A stretch of DNA of 64,000 bases from Mycoplasma bradburyae (GTDB lineage: Bacteria > Bacillota_I > Bacilli_A > Mycoplasmatales > Mycoplasmoidaceae), in assembly GCF_024339025.1 (NCBI RefSeq), contig NZ_CP101415.1, positions 1 to 64,000 on the forward strand, in the 5' to 3' direction. The notes below the pieces were generated by a model, which had not been told where the DNA came from, did no database searches, and saw only the letters and a list, made by a program, of their open reading frames with translations. Numbering within the stretch: position 1 is the stretch's first letter; every line of letters starts with the position of its first letter. This document shows, in pieces, positions 44,496-56,082 of the stretch. A program made the position numbers and the translations under genes.

Positions 44496-46949
44496 ATGAA
44501 AAGAAAAGTTTTTAAGAAAATGGTAGGTGCATTAGGGTTATTTGCTAGTGCTTCTATTGTTGCAGCTAGTTGTTTTAATTCAACAAAGACACTTGGTTTC
44601 GACCAAAATGATGATGGAAAAATAGTATTAGCAAATACATATTCTTCAACTAGTCCAATCGCCAAGGCGCTAGAAGAAATTGTAGATCAATACAACAAAC
44701 AAAAACCTCAAGGAGATTATCCTGTTGAATTATTCTCAATTGCTGGAGGATATGGTGGCGGTGATGAAAGTGTTAATACGAAACTTGCTTCTAAAGACAA
44801 AACTCAATTCTTTAACTTAATATTTAACTATCCAAATGTTACAGCTCAACTTGTTCGTCACGGTCAAGCTTTAAAGCTTAACAAAGGTGAACAAGCAGTG
44901 GACGCTTCTATTTTTTCTGATAAATTCTTAGAAGAAAACTACAGTATCCCTGGTAACGATGATAGATCTATTTACTCTTTACCTTTAACAAGATCAACTG
45001 AAGTATTAGTTATTAATGCTCCAGTTGTTTATCAATTATTAAGTCAGGCGAAAGCTGCTAATGACTTAATGATAGCTGATAATCCTGAAACTAAAGCTTT
45101 ATGAGATAGCTGAAAAGAAAAAGCTAAAATCAACTTAGGTTCTTCATCTAAAACTATGATGAAAGAAATGAAGAAAACTATGGAAAAAGCTCCTGAAGCT
45201 AGTGGTAATATGGGAGCTGGTATGGCTTCTGGTGGTCAAGGTCAATCTGGATCAGGTGCTGCTGGGTCTGGCGCTTCTACTGGAGGATCTCAAAGTGGTT
45301 CTGGTTCTACTGGCACAGGTGTAACTGCGCGTTCAACTAATCTTAGAGATGATCAAAACATGACTCAAACTTCTCCAGCTGCTGGCGCTGAAACACCTGC
45401 TATGGCTAAAGAAGCAGCTACAACTGAACAACCAGCTGCAGCTGAAACTGTTTCATCTGACTACATCAAAAATCTTTGAGGTGAATATAAATCAGTTGAA
45501 GGTGGTTTAAAAGGTTATACCTTAGATGCTAATGTTTTTAATACTACTAAAGAATTAATTGACCTATCTGTAAGAATCGCTAAATCATATAGCACTAAAC
45601 TTAAAGCGCCTAATGATAGACAACAAATCGATCCTCAAGCGGTTTTGGGTATCGACTCACCAAGTAACTTCTTATACACTAACAGTTTTTCTCAAGTTAA
45701 TGGTAATTGAAATGAATTCCTTGTTAGAAAATCTTCTAACGGTAAAACTTATGATTTCAACGCTTTATTAAATAATGATAATAATAGAGCTGCACCATTA
45801 ATGAGTACATTTAATGTTGTTAAACCTTTAATTGATGCTAATGGTTTATTCTTAAACAATGGTGGTAACTACTCATCTAACTGAGAAAAATTCCATCAAT
45901 TAGCATTCTTCCTAGGATCTACTTCTGGATATTACCAAAGTTTCGTAGATGATAAAGAAGGTAGCAACTTAGTGTTTAAAAATGTTGATATGAAAGTTGC
46001 TTCGTATGAATTCCCTAGATTCACAAGTGATTTATATGCTCCTACTAAAACTGAATATGATCAAGGAGCTATTGGCGCATTCAACAATAGAGGAAAACGT
46101 TATGTTATCTATAAGAAGGAAAGCTTAACAGAAGAATTGAAGAAAGTTGAAACTAATAAAGCTATTCCAGATGAAATGAATAGAGCCACTGCTGAAACGG
46201 CTTTATCTAATAGATTAAAAACTATTGAATCATCTCTTGCAACTATGGATAACCAAGCTACTATTCAAATCGGATGAATCGGTACGGGATTCGATTTAGA
46301 TAAATTCAATAGTGCTGTTAAACCTAAGATTCACCAACTTGGTAATCTTTATGATAAAAAATATAAAGCAGCCTTCGTATTAGATACTGATGCTGAAAAG
46401 AAGATTGTACCTACAGAACAAAGCTTGCAAGCTAAAGAAGCTGATATCAGAATTGCTCCTAAGAAATTCGACCAAGCTAACGCTAAAGAGATTATTATGA
46501 CTCAAGGTGCTAGTTTAATCGGTATCCATTCAAACGAAAAAGAAGATATCCAAACCAAGAAATTTATTAATTGATTGATTAAGACTGGTAACATTAATGT
46601 TCCTGCTGTAATGAAAAAAGGTAAAGTTGAAACTCCAGCATTTACCGGAACACCATTAAATTTCATAGTTGATCGAGCTTCGTATATATTACCTACAAAT
46701 GAATTCTTAAATAATCCTAATGTTAAGGATAATAAGACAGAATATCAAAAAATAGCAATTGATGCATTTAAGTCAATTCAATCAGACAATAATTACGTTC
46801 CTTATAACGATGTTCCTGATTTTAGAAGTGGTACTTTTAGAAAAACTATAGATAGTACTTTAGTATCAGCTAACTCAACAAAAGCTGATTTCGCTAAATT
46901 CTTTGATAATCTTAAAAAAGCTTCTCCAGATATCGTTAAACGAAACTAA
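44496..46949 (+). CDS. mslA: Surface lipoprotein of the P80/MslA type, probable polynucleotide-binding receptor
   Basis: This 817-residue lipoprotein has lipobox VAASC (Cys at residue 26) and a body that looks like an ABC solute-binding protein (early NTYSSTSPIAKALEEIVDQYN, then IYSLPLTRSTEVLVINAPV). A Gly/Ser/Gln-rich low-complexity insertion lies at about residues 240-325. Its place directly before an SNase lipoprotein and UgpCAE matches MG185 of M. genitalium and MslA (MGA_0674) of M. gallisepticum. MslA has been reported as a virulence-associated polynucleotide-binding lipoprotein. Identification rests on synteny and remembered features rather than a search. A hairpin follows before the nuclease gene. 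Confidence 0.75.
45198..45470 (+). other. Low-complexity Gly/Ser/Ala-rich insertion in the MslA-like protein
   Basis: The translated stretch from about residue 235 to 325 is dominated by Gly, Ser, Ala, Thr and Gln, and has a higher G+C content than its surroundings. It looks like a flexible, probably strain-variable linker inserted into the binding-protein fold. Confidence 0.7.
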
Positions 46950-46957
46950 AACACTAC

Positions 46958-46999
46958 AAAATAACTAAATAATCTAAAATATTTTAGTTATTTTGTTTT
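46958..46999 (+). terminator. Hairpin between mslA and the SNase gene
   Basis: AAAATAACTAAA pairs with TTTAGTTATTTT around a 13-base loop, followed by GTTTTTTT. It probably terminates part of the transcription, lowering expression of the downstream nuclease and transporter relative to the lipoprotein. Confidence 0.65.
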
Positions 47000-47015
47000 T
47001 TTATATTCATAAAAT

Positions 47016-47867
47016 ATGAGATTCAATAAAATACTGATAATGAGTGGGCTGTTAGGAATTATGGCTCCTATCGTTAGTTCTTGTAATAATGGTAATAATA
47101 TTAATATCGTTTCTAATAATAGCTCTAACGATCCTACTGATAGCCTTACTTATTGAGATGATTTATATAAGCAATATGGGGTTACCAAGTTTAGTGATGA
47201 ACAAGTTAGTAAGAACTTAAAAAAAGCTAAACTTCTTAAATGAAGGGACGGAGATACACCTGAAATTCAATTCTATGAGAATAATGATTCTGATGAATTA
47301 ACTGATCAGATTAATGCGATAAGAATTGAAAGTATTGATACCCCAGAAAAAACTAAAGTTAATCAAGAAAAAGAACGTGTTCCTTCAGATGAACCTGAAT
47401 TAACATATGCTAAGAAGGCGACAGAATTAGCTCAAAAAACGATACCAGAAGGTAATGATGTTTATTTCTGATATGCTAATGCAAAAAGCTATGACCGTTT
47501 AGTGGGTACAATTTATTACGACTTCAATAAAGAAAATAAAACAGCAATTAGCTTCAGTGCAACAATGGTGCTAAATGGTCTAGCAATTCCCATTATTAAA
47601 TCGCCTACTGATTTGCTTGATACTAGTTCTGAGTTATATGTGGCTACTAAGCCAGTGGCTATTGCTGCCAACATCGCAATTCTTAATAAAAGAAATATTT
47701 GATCGGCTGATAATAACTTAAGCAAATCAATTGAAACTATTTATAAAGTTAGAGGAGCTGATACTAGTTGAGTGAGTTTTCTAAATCCTAAATCGAATAA
47801 CTATAAGATTTACGCTAAAAAAGGTGATGAAAATTACGCTCAAAGCGTATGAAACTTCCTTGAATAA
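47016..47867 (+). CDS. Staphylococcal-nuclease-type lipoprotein (membrane nuclease)
   Basis: This 283-residue lipoprotein has lipobox IVSSC, Cys at residue 23. The SNase motifs are intact: WRDGDT (residues 76-81) with the Ca-binding Asp, IRIESIDTPE with Arg 103, and SYDRLVG with the second catalytic Arg 161. It is equivalent by position to MG186 and to MGA_0676, a membrane-associated cytotoxic nuclease described in M. gallisepticum. It probably cuts host DNA or RNA at the cell surface for the binding protein and ABC importer encoded around it. Confidence 0.85.
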
Positions 47868-47936
47868 ATTAAACACGACAGCTATAAAATATTATTTTAA
47901 TTAATAATAAACAAGTCATAAAACTATTAAGGCAAA

Positions 47937-49673
47937 ATGGAACAATCTAAATCTACATTAGAAATACAGATTGATAATTATCAACACAAATTAGAAGAAT
48001 ATTCAAAACATAAAAACGAAACACCGGCAATCGTTATTAACAATTTAGTAGTTGATTTTGGTGAGACGTTAGCTTTGGATAACATTTCATTTGAAATCAA
48101 AAAAGGTAAATTAGTTACCTTTTTAGGGCCATCTGGTTGTGGTAAGACTACAACATTAAATGCGATTGCTGGGTTATTAACACCAACCAGTGGAGAGATA
48201 TACTTCTCAGGCATTGATGTTACCGATAAAAGTCCTAAAGATCGTAAATTAGGATTAGTGTTTCAAAACTATGCGCTATATCCTCATTTAACGGTTTATG
48301 AAAATATTGCGTTTCCGCTTTATAACGATGAGTCATGAAAAAAGAAAGCTATTTTCAAATCGATGATGGGGCAAACTAGGGCTGATAGCATCGTATTGAA
48401 ATCTAATGGGGCAACAGTTGATGAAATTGATACTTTAATGAAATCAGCTGAGAACTGTTATTATATTCCAATTCAAATGCGAATTGATTATGATAACAAG
48501 GAAATTAATTTGAATAGAAAACTTAAGGAATTAAATTCGATTCAAAAATTACTTCCAGTAAAACAACATATAGAGATCTCGCGATTATCTAAAGATGTCT
48601 TTGAAAAATTAAAACAAGCTAAGAAAACTAATGATAAACAGTTACAAAATAAATTAAAAGAAGAATACAAAAAAACTGTAATTGAAATCAAACAAAGATA
48701 CAGAGAATTAATTAATACAAACAAACAAGAAATATCTCAAGAAAAACAACGAGTTAAAGCTTCTTTAGAATTTAATGAAGTTAAGAATTTAAAAGCTCAA
48801 ATGCGCAGAATTGACCGTGAATTATTAACAAAATTCAAAGCAGTTAAAGAGAATTTAATTCAAAAATATTCGTTAAATATTGATAAATTAAGTGAATCCG
48901 AAAAAGCTGAATACGAACTAAATAAAAAACAAAATATTTCATTAAAAGAAGCGATCAACCAAGCGGTTTTAGAAGTTGCTAATCGTGTAGAAATCACGAA
49001 GAATTTAGCAAAATTACCAACTAAACTTTCGGGTGGTCAACAACAACGTGTAGCGATCGCTAGAAGTATCGTAAGACATCCTAAAATTTTATTAATGGAT
49101 GAACCTTTATCTAACTTAGATGCTAAACTAAGAGTTCAAACAAGACAATGAATTAGATCGATTCAATCTGATCTAAATATAACAACAATTTTTGTAACCC
49201 ATGACCAAGAAGAAGCAATGTCAATTTCGGATGAAATTGTATGTATGTCTAATGGTTTAATCCAACAAATCGGAACCCCGAATGAGTTATTTAATAAACC
49301 TAAGAATGAATTTGTTGCTAAATTCTTGGGTTTACCTGAAATGAATATCTTGACATGTTCAATTAAGGATAAAAAGATTTTCTTTATGAAAGAAAATCAA
49401 ATAGCTTTATCTAACTTAGATAAAGATTATGACGAAATCCGTGTTGGTTTTAGGGATGATAATGTGATTATTAAACCTGATGGAATTAATAAAGGGATAA
49501 TAGAACAGATTGAAAACTTAGGTAAGATAAGCATTGCTAAATGTCGTTTTTACGATCAAATAATTAATATCAAACTTGATAAACATGATTACCAATTAGG
49601 TGATCAAATTAATTTTGATATTGACACCAATAAGTTACATTACTTTGATGCTAAAACAACAAACAGGATCTAA
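47937..49673 (+). CDS. ugpC: ABC importer ATPase (UgpC/MalK type) with large internal insertion
   Basis: This 578-residue ATPase has Walker [10 protein letters not shown] at about residue 65, Q-loop [21 protein letters not shown], signature LSGGQQQR near residue 364, Walker [13 protein letters not shown]-loop VTHDQEEA and a C-terminal TOBE-like domain. Between the Q-loop and signature there are about 205 extra residues, strongly charged and probably coiled-coil. This makes it far longer than MalK/UgpC (about 360-370); MG187 has a similar length. It is annotated as glycerol-phosphate or sugar import by family, but the context points to nucleic-acid uptake. Confidence 0.85.
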
Positions 49674-49675
49674 TT

Positions 49676-50665
49676 ATGTTTTTTAATTGACTATTAAAAA
49701 GAAGACAAAAAGCAAAAAGGACAGAGTTAGGAATCTTAGATAAAAAGGTTTCGGTATGAATTCCATTATCGTTATTATTCCCGAGTTTTATCGCTATTTT
49801 CTTATTTACGATATTGCCATTTTTAATGGTGATAGAAAAAGCTTTCAAGCCGTTAGCAGATATATCTGATCTTAGTTCTGAAAGTTTTGGTTTTGGAAAC
49901 TTTGTATCCTTATTTGAAAGCAAGCCTTTTGTTATCGGTTTAAGAAATTCTTTCTTATACTCAATAATTTCTTTGCCGCTTAGTTTAATAATATCTTTAA
50001 TTATTTCATCGGCAATTGTATTTGTTTATAACAAGATAGCTAGAGGATTTTGGCAAACAATTTTCTTCTTGCCTTATGTAACTTCATCAGTTGCTATTTC
50101 GATCGCATTCATATACATCCTAGATTCATCTACTGGTGTTTTAAACTCAATTATTGGCAAGAATATTCCTTGATTATCATCAGGCGAAATTGATGGATAT
50201 AAAGCTTTAGTAGGGATTTTAATTTATGGCGTTTGAAGAAATCTAGCTTTCAATGTTTTGATTTTATCAACTGCTATGTTATCTGTTGATAAAACATTAT
50301 ATAAGGCAGCAGCAATTGACAGCGCGACACCAATTAAACAGTTTTTTAAAATTACTCTTCCTTCTATTAAGAAAACAATAAGTTTTTTATTAACTATAGG
50401 AATTCTAGGAGGATTACAAGTCTTTCCATTAGCAATTTTCTCAAACAATCCAGATGCTGCTACTGCTAATGGTGCATCAACTGTTCTAATATTTATTTTT
50501 AAAAATATTAGATCAGCAGACTATGGTCTTGCTGGTGCTGCTACTCTTGTGTTGTTTGTTATTGGTGCATTGTATGGAGCGTTTTTACGTAATTCAGTTA
50601 ATTTATTCGAAGCAATTATTTTAAAGGTGAAAATTAGAAATGTTCGCATTAAAGCTAAAATTTAA
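49676..50665 (+). CDS. ugpA: ABC importer permease (UgpA type)
   Basis: This 329-residue protein has six predicted helices and the permease coupling (EAA) motif near YKAAAIDSATPIKQFFKITLP. The start ATG is 2 bases after the ugpC stop, and the end overlaps ugpE by 26 bases. It belongs to the MalF/UgpA family, which forms a heterodimer with the next gene product. Substrate assignment follows the locus, not the permease sequence. Confidence 0.85.
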
Positions 50666-51617
50666 AAACTGGATTTCTAAAATTAAGATTAATAAAAACT
50701 ATGAAAGAGTTAGTTTAGAAATTAAAGATACTAGTTGGAAAACAATTATCTTAGGTTTTTTATTCAAATCGTTAATTTTGTTATTCTTTGGTTTAATTAT
50801 TATTTTTCCGTTTTATTTCATGCTAGTAGTAGCGCTAGCTCCGGATAAACAAGTATTAGATCAACGAAAACCGATTTTATGACCTGATTCTTTTAATTTT
50901 AATAATTTTGCTAGAGTATTGAATGAAGGTGGTTATTGATCAGCATTGTTTGTAACAGCTTTTATTACAGCGTTATCAGTAATCCTTAGATTATTCTTTA
51001 CAATGACTTTTGGATATGCTTTTTCTTTAAGAAATTGAAAATTCAAAAAAGTAGTTTGATTATTTTATTTATCAATCTTGATTCTTCCAGAATCAGCTCT
51101 ACTAATTGGTCAATTCAGAACAATTACATTACTAGAATGAAATGATCGTGCTGATCCTAAGATTTTAATATCATTAGTAACACCTTATGTTGCTTCAATT
51201 TTTTCGGGATATATGTTTAAAAATGCTTTTGAAGCAATTCCTGGAAGAATAAAAGAATCAGCACTAATTGATGGTTGTGGTGGTGCAAAATTCTTTTTCA
51301 AAGTAGCAATCCCTTTAGTAAAACCGACAATATGAACTGTAACGATTTTAACATCGTTTGCGGCGTGAAATTCTTATTTATGACCATTGTTATTGCTAGA
51401 TAGTCAATCGAAATTTTTTAATGTGATTAACTTATGAGTAATTCGTCAAGGAATTGATCCTAATAGCGATCCTGATGGTCAGATTATCATCTTATCCAAT
51501 TTAAGAATGGCAGCTACAATTTTAGCTATTGTTCCAATGTTCATTGTTTATTTCATTTTTAGAAAACAAATTATTAACGCTGTAGGTAAGCGTGGTAATA
51601 GTACTATTAAAGGGTAA
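50640..51617 (+). CDS. ugpE: ABC importer permease (UgpE type)
   Basis: This 325-residue permease is read through numerous TGA Trp codons. It has an N-terminal helix around 45-70, five further helices, and the EAA motif ESALIDGCGGAKFFFKVAIPL. It has unusually many Trp residues. It belongs to the MalG/UgpE family as partner of the preceding permease. Confidence 0.87.
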
Positions 51618-51623
51618 TTTTAT

Positions 51624-51785
51624 ATGAAGAAAAAAATCTTAAATTTTTGAAAACAAGGCACATCCAAGATTAAGCTTTTGTTATTAATAATTACTTTTTT
51701 AGTAGGTATTCTATTTGTTGGATTATGTGTTTATGGTGCTGTGTATATAATAATTTCAGCGCTCCAAAATGGAACTTTTTGATAA
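51624..51785 (+). CDS. Small single-pass membrane protein (53 residues)
   Basis: A short gene lies 6 bases after ugpE and 20 bases before nrnA. The protein has a basic N-terminus (MKKKILNFWKQG), one strong transmembrane helix (about residues 18-46) and a short tail ending in Trp (TGA) and TAA. I do not recognise it. Its tight placement suggests a small accessory subunit of the transporter. Confidence 0.65.
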
Positions 51786-51805
51786 TAAATTTATAGGTAA
51801 AAAAT

Positions 51806-52774
51806 ATGATTAAAGGTAATATAGAACAAGCAGTAAAAATTATTGAAAAATACGAACATATTGTTATTTTTCACCATATTAGACCAGATGGAGATTGTTT
51901 AGGATCTCAATTTGGTTTAAAAGAATTAATTCAAACAAATTATCCTGATAAAACTGTAAAAGCAGTTGGTGATAAAAAAGATAGTTTTCCTTTTTTAGAA
52001 ATGAATCACGATAATATTAGTACAGAATGATTTAATGATAAAAAAGTTTTAGGAATTGTTGTTGATGCTAACTTCAAAGATCGTATCGAATCAAGACAAT
52101 TATTAGATGACAATCTTTTTGATGCTGTATTAAGAATTGACCACCATCCAAATGAAGATGATTTAGATGCTAAAGCATTCTTTGTTGATTCTAGTTATAT
52201 TGCTGCAGCTGAACAGGTAGCTGATATAGCATACACCGCTAAATGAAAAGTAACGCCTAAAGCAGCAGGATATTTATATTTAGGGATTTATACTGACTCT
52301 GGTAGATTTTTATTTAAGAACACTTCTGCTAGAACATATCGTTTAGCAGGTTTTCTAGCAGATGCTCAAGCCGATATCTTTTATATCAATCAAAATCTGA
52401 CAAAAGTTACGCTTAAAGATATGAAATTTCAACAATATGTTTATGCTAACTATCAAACAAAAGATGATGTAATTTATTTTGTATGTTCTAAAGAAATTCA
52501 AAAAGAACTTAATAGAACATCGCAAGAATGTGCTAGAGTGAATATGTTAGCTAACATTGAAAACTTTAGAGTTTGATTATTCTTTATTGAAGAAGATGAT
52601 CAAAAATGAAGAATAGAATTTAGATCTAATGGACCTTCAGTGAGAACAGTAGCTGTTAAATGAGGTGGAGGAGGTCACGAAATGGCTTCTGGAGCTATCA
52701 TTGAAGGTAAGGAAAATATCGAAAAAGTTGTTAATGATTGTTCGGATCAAATAAAAGAATTTTTAGTTAAATAA
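51806..52774 (+). CDS. nrnA: DHH-family nano-RNase/pAp phosphatase NrnA (MgpA-like)
   Basis: This family degrades short oligonucleotides to mononucleotides and dephosphorylates pAp. The 322-residue protein has HHIRPDGDCLGS (metal-binding Asp 28 and 30), the DHH motif at residues 112-114 and the C-terminal DHHA1 signature GGGGHEMASGA. It is equivalent to MG190. As the last gene of the locus, it could finish degradation of imported oligonucleotides in the cytosol. A terminator follows. Confidence 0.92.
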
Positions 52775-52778
52775 AACA

Positions 52779-52808
52779 AATGATAAGCGTTTTGCTTATC
52801 ATTTTTAT
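52779..52808 (+). terminator. Intrinsic terminator of the nucleic-acid scavenging locus
   Basis: AATGATAAGC pairs with GCTTATCATT around a 5-base loop, followed by TTTATTT. Confidence 0.85.
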
Positions 52809-52886
52809 TTACTTAATTTACGTAAAAAATAACGGTAATTTATAATATTTTTTAGTTCTTAATAAAGAAAATTAAAATATCGAAAC

Positions 52887-54878
52887 GTGGAAAAGAAATT
52901 TAAATTAGTTTCAAAAAATAAACCTGCCGGTCATCAACCAGAAGCAATTAAAAAACTAGTTGAAGGTGTTAAAAACAAGAAAAAATATCAAACACTATTA
53001 GGTGCAACAGGAACAGGAAAAACTTTTACAATCGCCAATGTAATTGAAAAAACACAAAAAAAGACACTAATACTAGCTCATAATAAAACTTTAGCTGCGC
53101 AATTATATTTAGAATTTAAAGAACTATTCCCTAATAATGCAGTTGAATATTTCGTTTCATACTTTGATTTTTATCAACCTGAAGCATACATTCCTAGATC
53201 AGATATGTATATTGAAAAAAGTTCAGTTACAAATGATGAAATTGAAATGTTGCGGCTCGCCTCGTTGAATTCATTGACAACCAGAAATGATGTAATTGTG
53301 GTTGCTTCGGTTGCTTGTATTTATCCTGCTGCTAACCCAGCAGATTTTGATCTTTACCGAATCATTTTAAAAGTAAATAATACGGTAAAAATAGGTGATC
53401 TTAAAGAAAATTTAGTTCGTTTAAATTATGTATATAACCCTGATGCAAGATCACCAGGAACATTTAGAGTTAGAGGCGATGTCGTTGAGATATTCCCTGG
53501 TTATGTAAATGATCATGTAATTAGATTAAGTTTCTTTGGTGATGAATTAGAAGAAATTGCTAAAATTCATCCTGTAGATTCAACAGTTATTGAGAAATAC
53601 AATTCCTATGTTCTAGGTCCTGCTAATGAATACATTCTTAATTTTGATAGAAGAGATACTGCAATCAAAAGAATTCAAGACGAATTAATGTTTAGAATTC
53701 AAGAATTTAAGAAAGATCAAAAATTAATTGAAGCTCAAAGAATAGAACAAAGAACAGAACATGATATAGACTCAATTAAAGAATTCGGTTTTTGTAATGG
53801 AATAGAAAACTATGCATTCCATTTAGAATTAAGAGAAAAAGGTTCAACGCCTTGAACTCTATTTGATTTTTTTGGTGATGATTGATTAATGGTGATCGAT
53901 GAATCCCATATTTCAGTCCCTCAAGTAAAAGGGATGTATAATACTGATAAATCTAGAAAAACAACATTAGTTGAATATGGATTTAGACTTCCTTCAGCCT
54001 TAGAAAATCGACCATTAAATTATGACGAATTTAGTTCTAAAGCTGACCAAGTAATTTTTGTTTCAGCTACACCAAATCAAGAAGAAATAGAATTATCTGA
54101 TAATGAAATTATTGAACAAATTGTTAGACCTACTGGATTATTAGATCCAACAATTGAAGTTCGTTCAAGACTGGATCAAATTACTGATTTAATGAATGAA
54201 TTAAGAAACCAAAAAAGCAAAAATGAACGAACATTTATAACTGTTACGACAATTAAGATGGCTGAAGATTTAACGGAATATTTAAAAGAACGTAATTTTA
54301 AGTGTGCTTATATTCATAACGAATTAAAAACACTAGAAAGATCATTAATTCTTAACGATCTTAGAAGAGGAAAATACGATTGTGTTATCGGGATTAACTT
54401 GTTGCGTGAAGGATTAGATATTCCTGAAGTTTCTTTAGTTTGTATTTTTGATGCAGATAAACCTGGTTATTTTAGAAGTGATAAAGCTTTAATTCAAACA
54501 ATAGGTAGAGCAGCAAGAAATGAAAACGGTCGTGTTATTATGTATGCCGATGAAATGACTAATGCTATGAAGATAGCAATAGATGAAACTAATAGAAGAA
54601 GAGAAATTCAAATAGAATTTAATAAAAAACATAAAATCACACCTAAAACTATTGTTAAACCTATATATGATGATTTAAAAAACAAAGCATCTCACAAACA
54701 AATTGAAGAAACAATTCGTAAAACTAAAGCTAAGGGTGATAAATTCATTAAAATGATTGATGAATTGCGAAAAGATATGCTAGAAGCTGCGAAAAATCAG
54801 AACTATGAAGAAGCAGCAAGTCTTAGAGACTTAATTATTGAATTAGAAACAAATCAATTAAATAAGAATAATAAATAA
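52887..54878 (+). CDS. uvrB: Excinuclease ABC subunit B
   Basis: UvrB verifies DNA damage in nucleotide excision repair. The 663-residue protein starts at GTG 52887 ([20 protein letters not shown]). It has [12 protein letters not shown], the beta-hairpin region [16 protein letters not shown], helicase motifs VIDESHIS and [17 protein letters not shown], and a C-terminal UVR domain ([16 protein letters not shown]). Length is typical. uvrA and uvrC are not in the window. Confidence 0.96.
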
Positions 54879-54924
54879 ATAATATTGTTTTTTGTTAAAA
54901 TTCCTTATGGAATTATAACTAAAA

Positions 54925-56082
54925 ATGAAACCTCTTATTAGGAAGAAAATATCGGTATTTTTTTCAGTTGTTTCACTATCTTATTTAATGAGTTCTTGTT
55001 CATTAAATTTTGTTGTTATTAATACAAGGGGTTCATCATCGGTTCAACCTTTTATCGATGCATTATCGGCATTATATGCTAAGTATGAACCAGTTGAAAT
55101 ATCAGTACAAGCAGGTGGATCTACATCGGGAATAACAAGCGTTCTAGATGATACCGCAAATATAGGGAATGTTTCTAGAAGTCCTAGAGAACAAGTTTTA
55201 TCTAGTAAAAAGCTTTCTAAAGATTGAAAAGAAAAAGAAATAAAAACTGTAACACTTGCTAAAGACGCAATCGCAATAATATACAAAAAACCTGATAATT
55301 TAGATGCAAAAAACTTTTATGTAGATGCTAATAATATATCGAAAATATATGAAGCATTTGCTGGACACAATAATGTATCTTTATCAAACTTTTACTTTGG
55401 AAATAATATTAAAGAAGATTTTAGCGTTATACCGTTTGCTAGATCTGGAGCAGCATCTGTTTCAGGGACTGCTGAAGCTTTTTTGCATAATTCAGGTTTG
55501 ATAAAAGATAATGAACTTGATAAAACTACTTTTGAGACCTTAAAAGGGTTAATAGATTATGGGTCAAATACGATTACTACAGGTGAATCGAATGTTGAAA
55601 CCTATAATTTTTTTAAGACAAATGCTAGAAAAGTAGGTTCTATGACATATCTATCTTTAGGGTTTATTCTTAATAATATAGATGCAATTCATAAGGATGG
55701 ATTTGAAGTTCTTAACTATAAAATAAACGATAAAGTTGTTACTCCTACTATAGAATCGGTAAGAGATTCATCGTATAAATGAACTAGACCTTATAACATT
55801 GTTTTTTCATTAAAAAATAATAATGAGGAAAAATTAAAATCAATTAAAGAATTTATCAAATTTACCGTGTTTTCTTCAAATTATTCTATAAAAGAAAAGG
55901 TAGATGAAGTATATAAAAGTCAAGGTTTAATACATCTATCTGATAATGAAATCAAACAAATGTTTTTGATTGATAAATCTCTTAAAAATAAAACTATAAA
56001 TGAATTGTTAGATGCTAATGAAGATTTATTTTGAACAAGTGATTATTCTTTTAATCCTATTAGGTTTGGGGTTGAGTTCTAA
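54925..56082 (+). CDS. pstS: Phosphate-binding lipoprotein PstS
   Basis: This 385-residue lipoprotein has lipobox LMSSC (Cys at residue 25) and the phosphate-binding signatures RGSSSVQPF, VQAGGSTSGI and FARSGAASVSGT. It captures phosphate outside the membrane and delivers it to the PstCA permease. Its TAA stop overlaps the next ATG by one base. Confidence 0.9.

Noticed and set aside
47937-51617. Labelling the ABC transporter simply as a glycerol-3-phosphate importer
   Set aside because: Family resemblance alone supports the Ugp label. The locus contains a nuclease, a MslA-like lipoprotein and a nano-RNase, which fit nucleic-acid uptake better.
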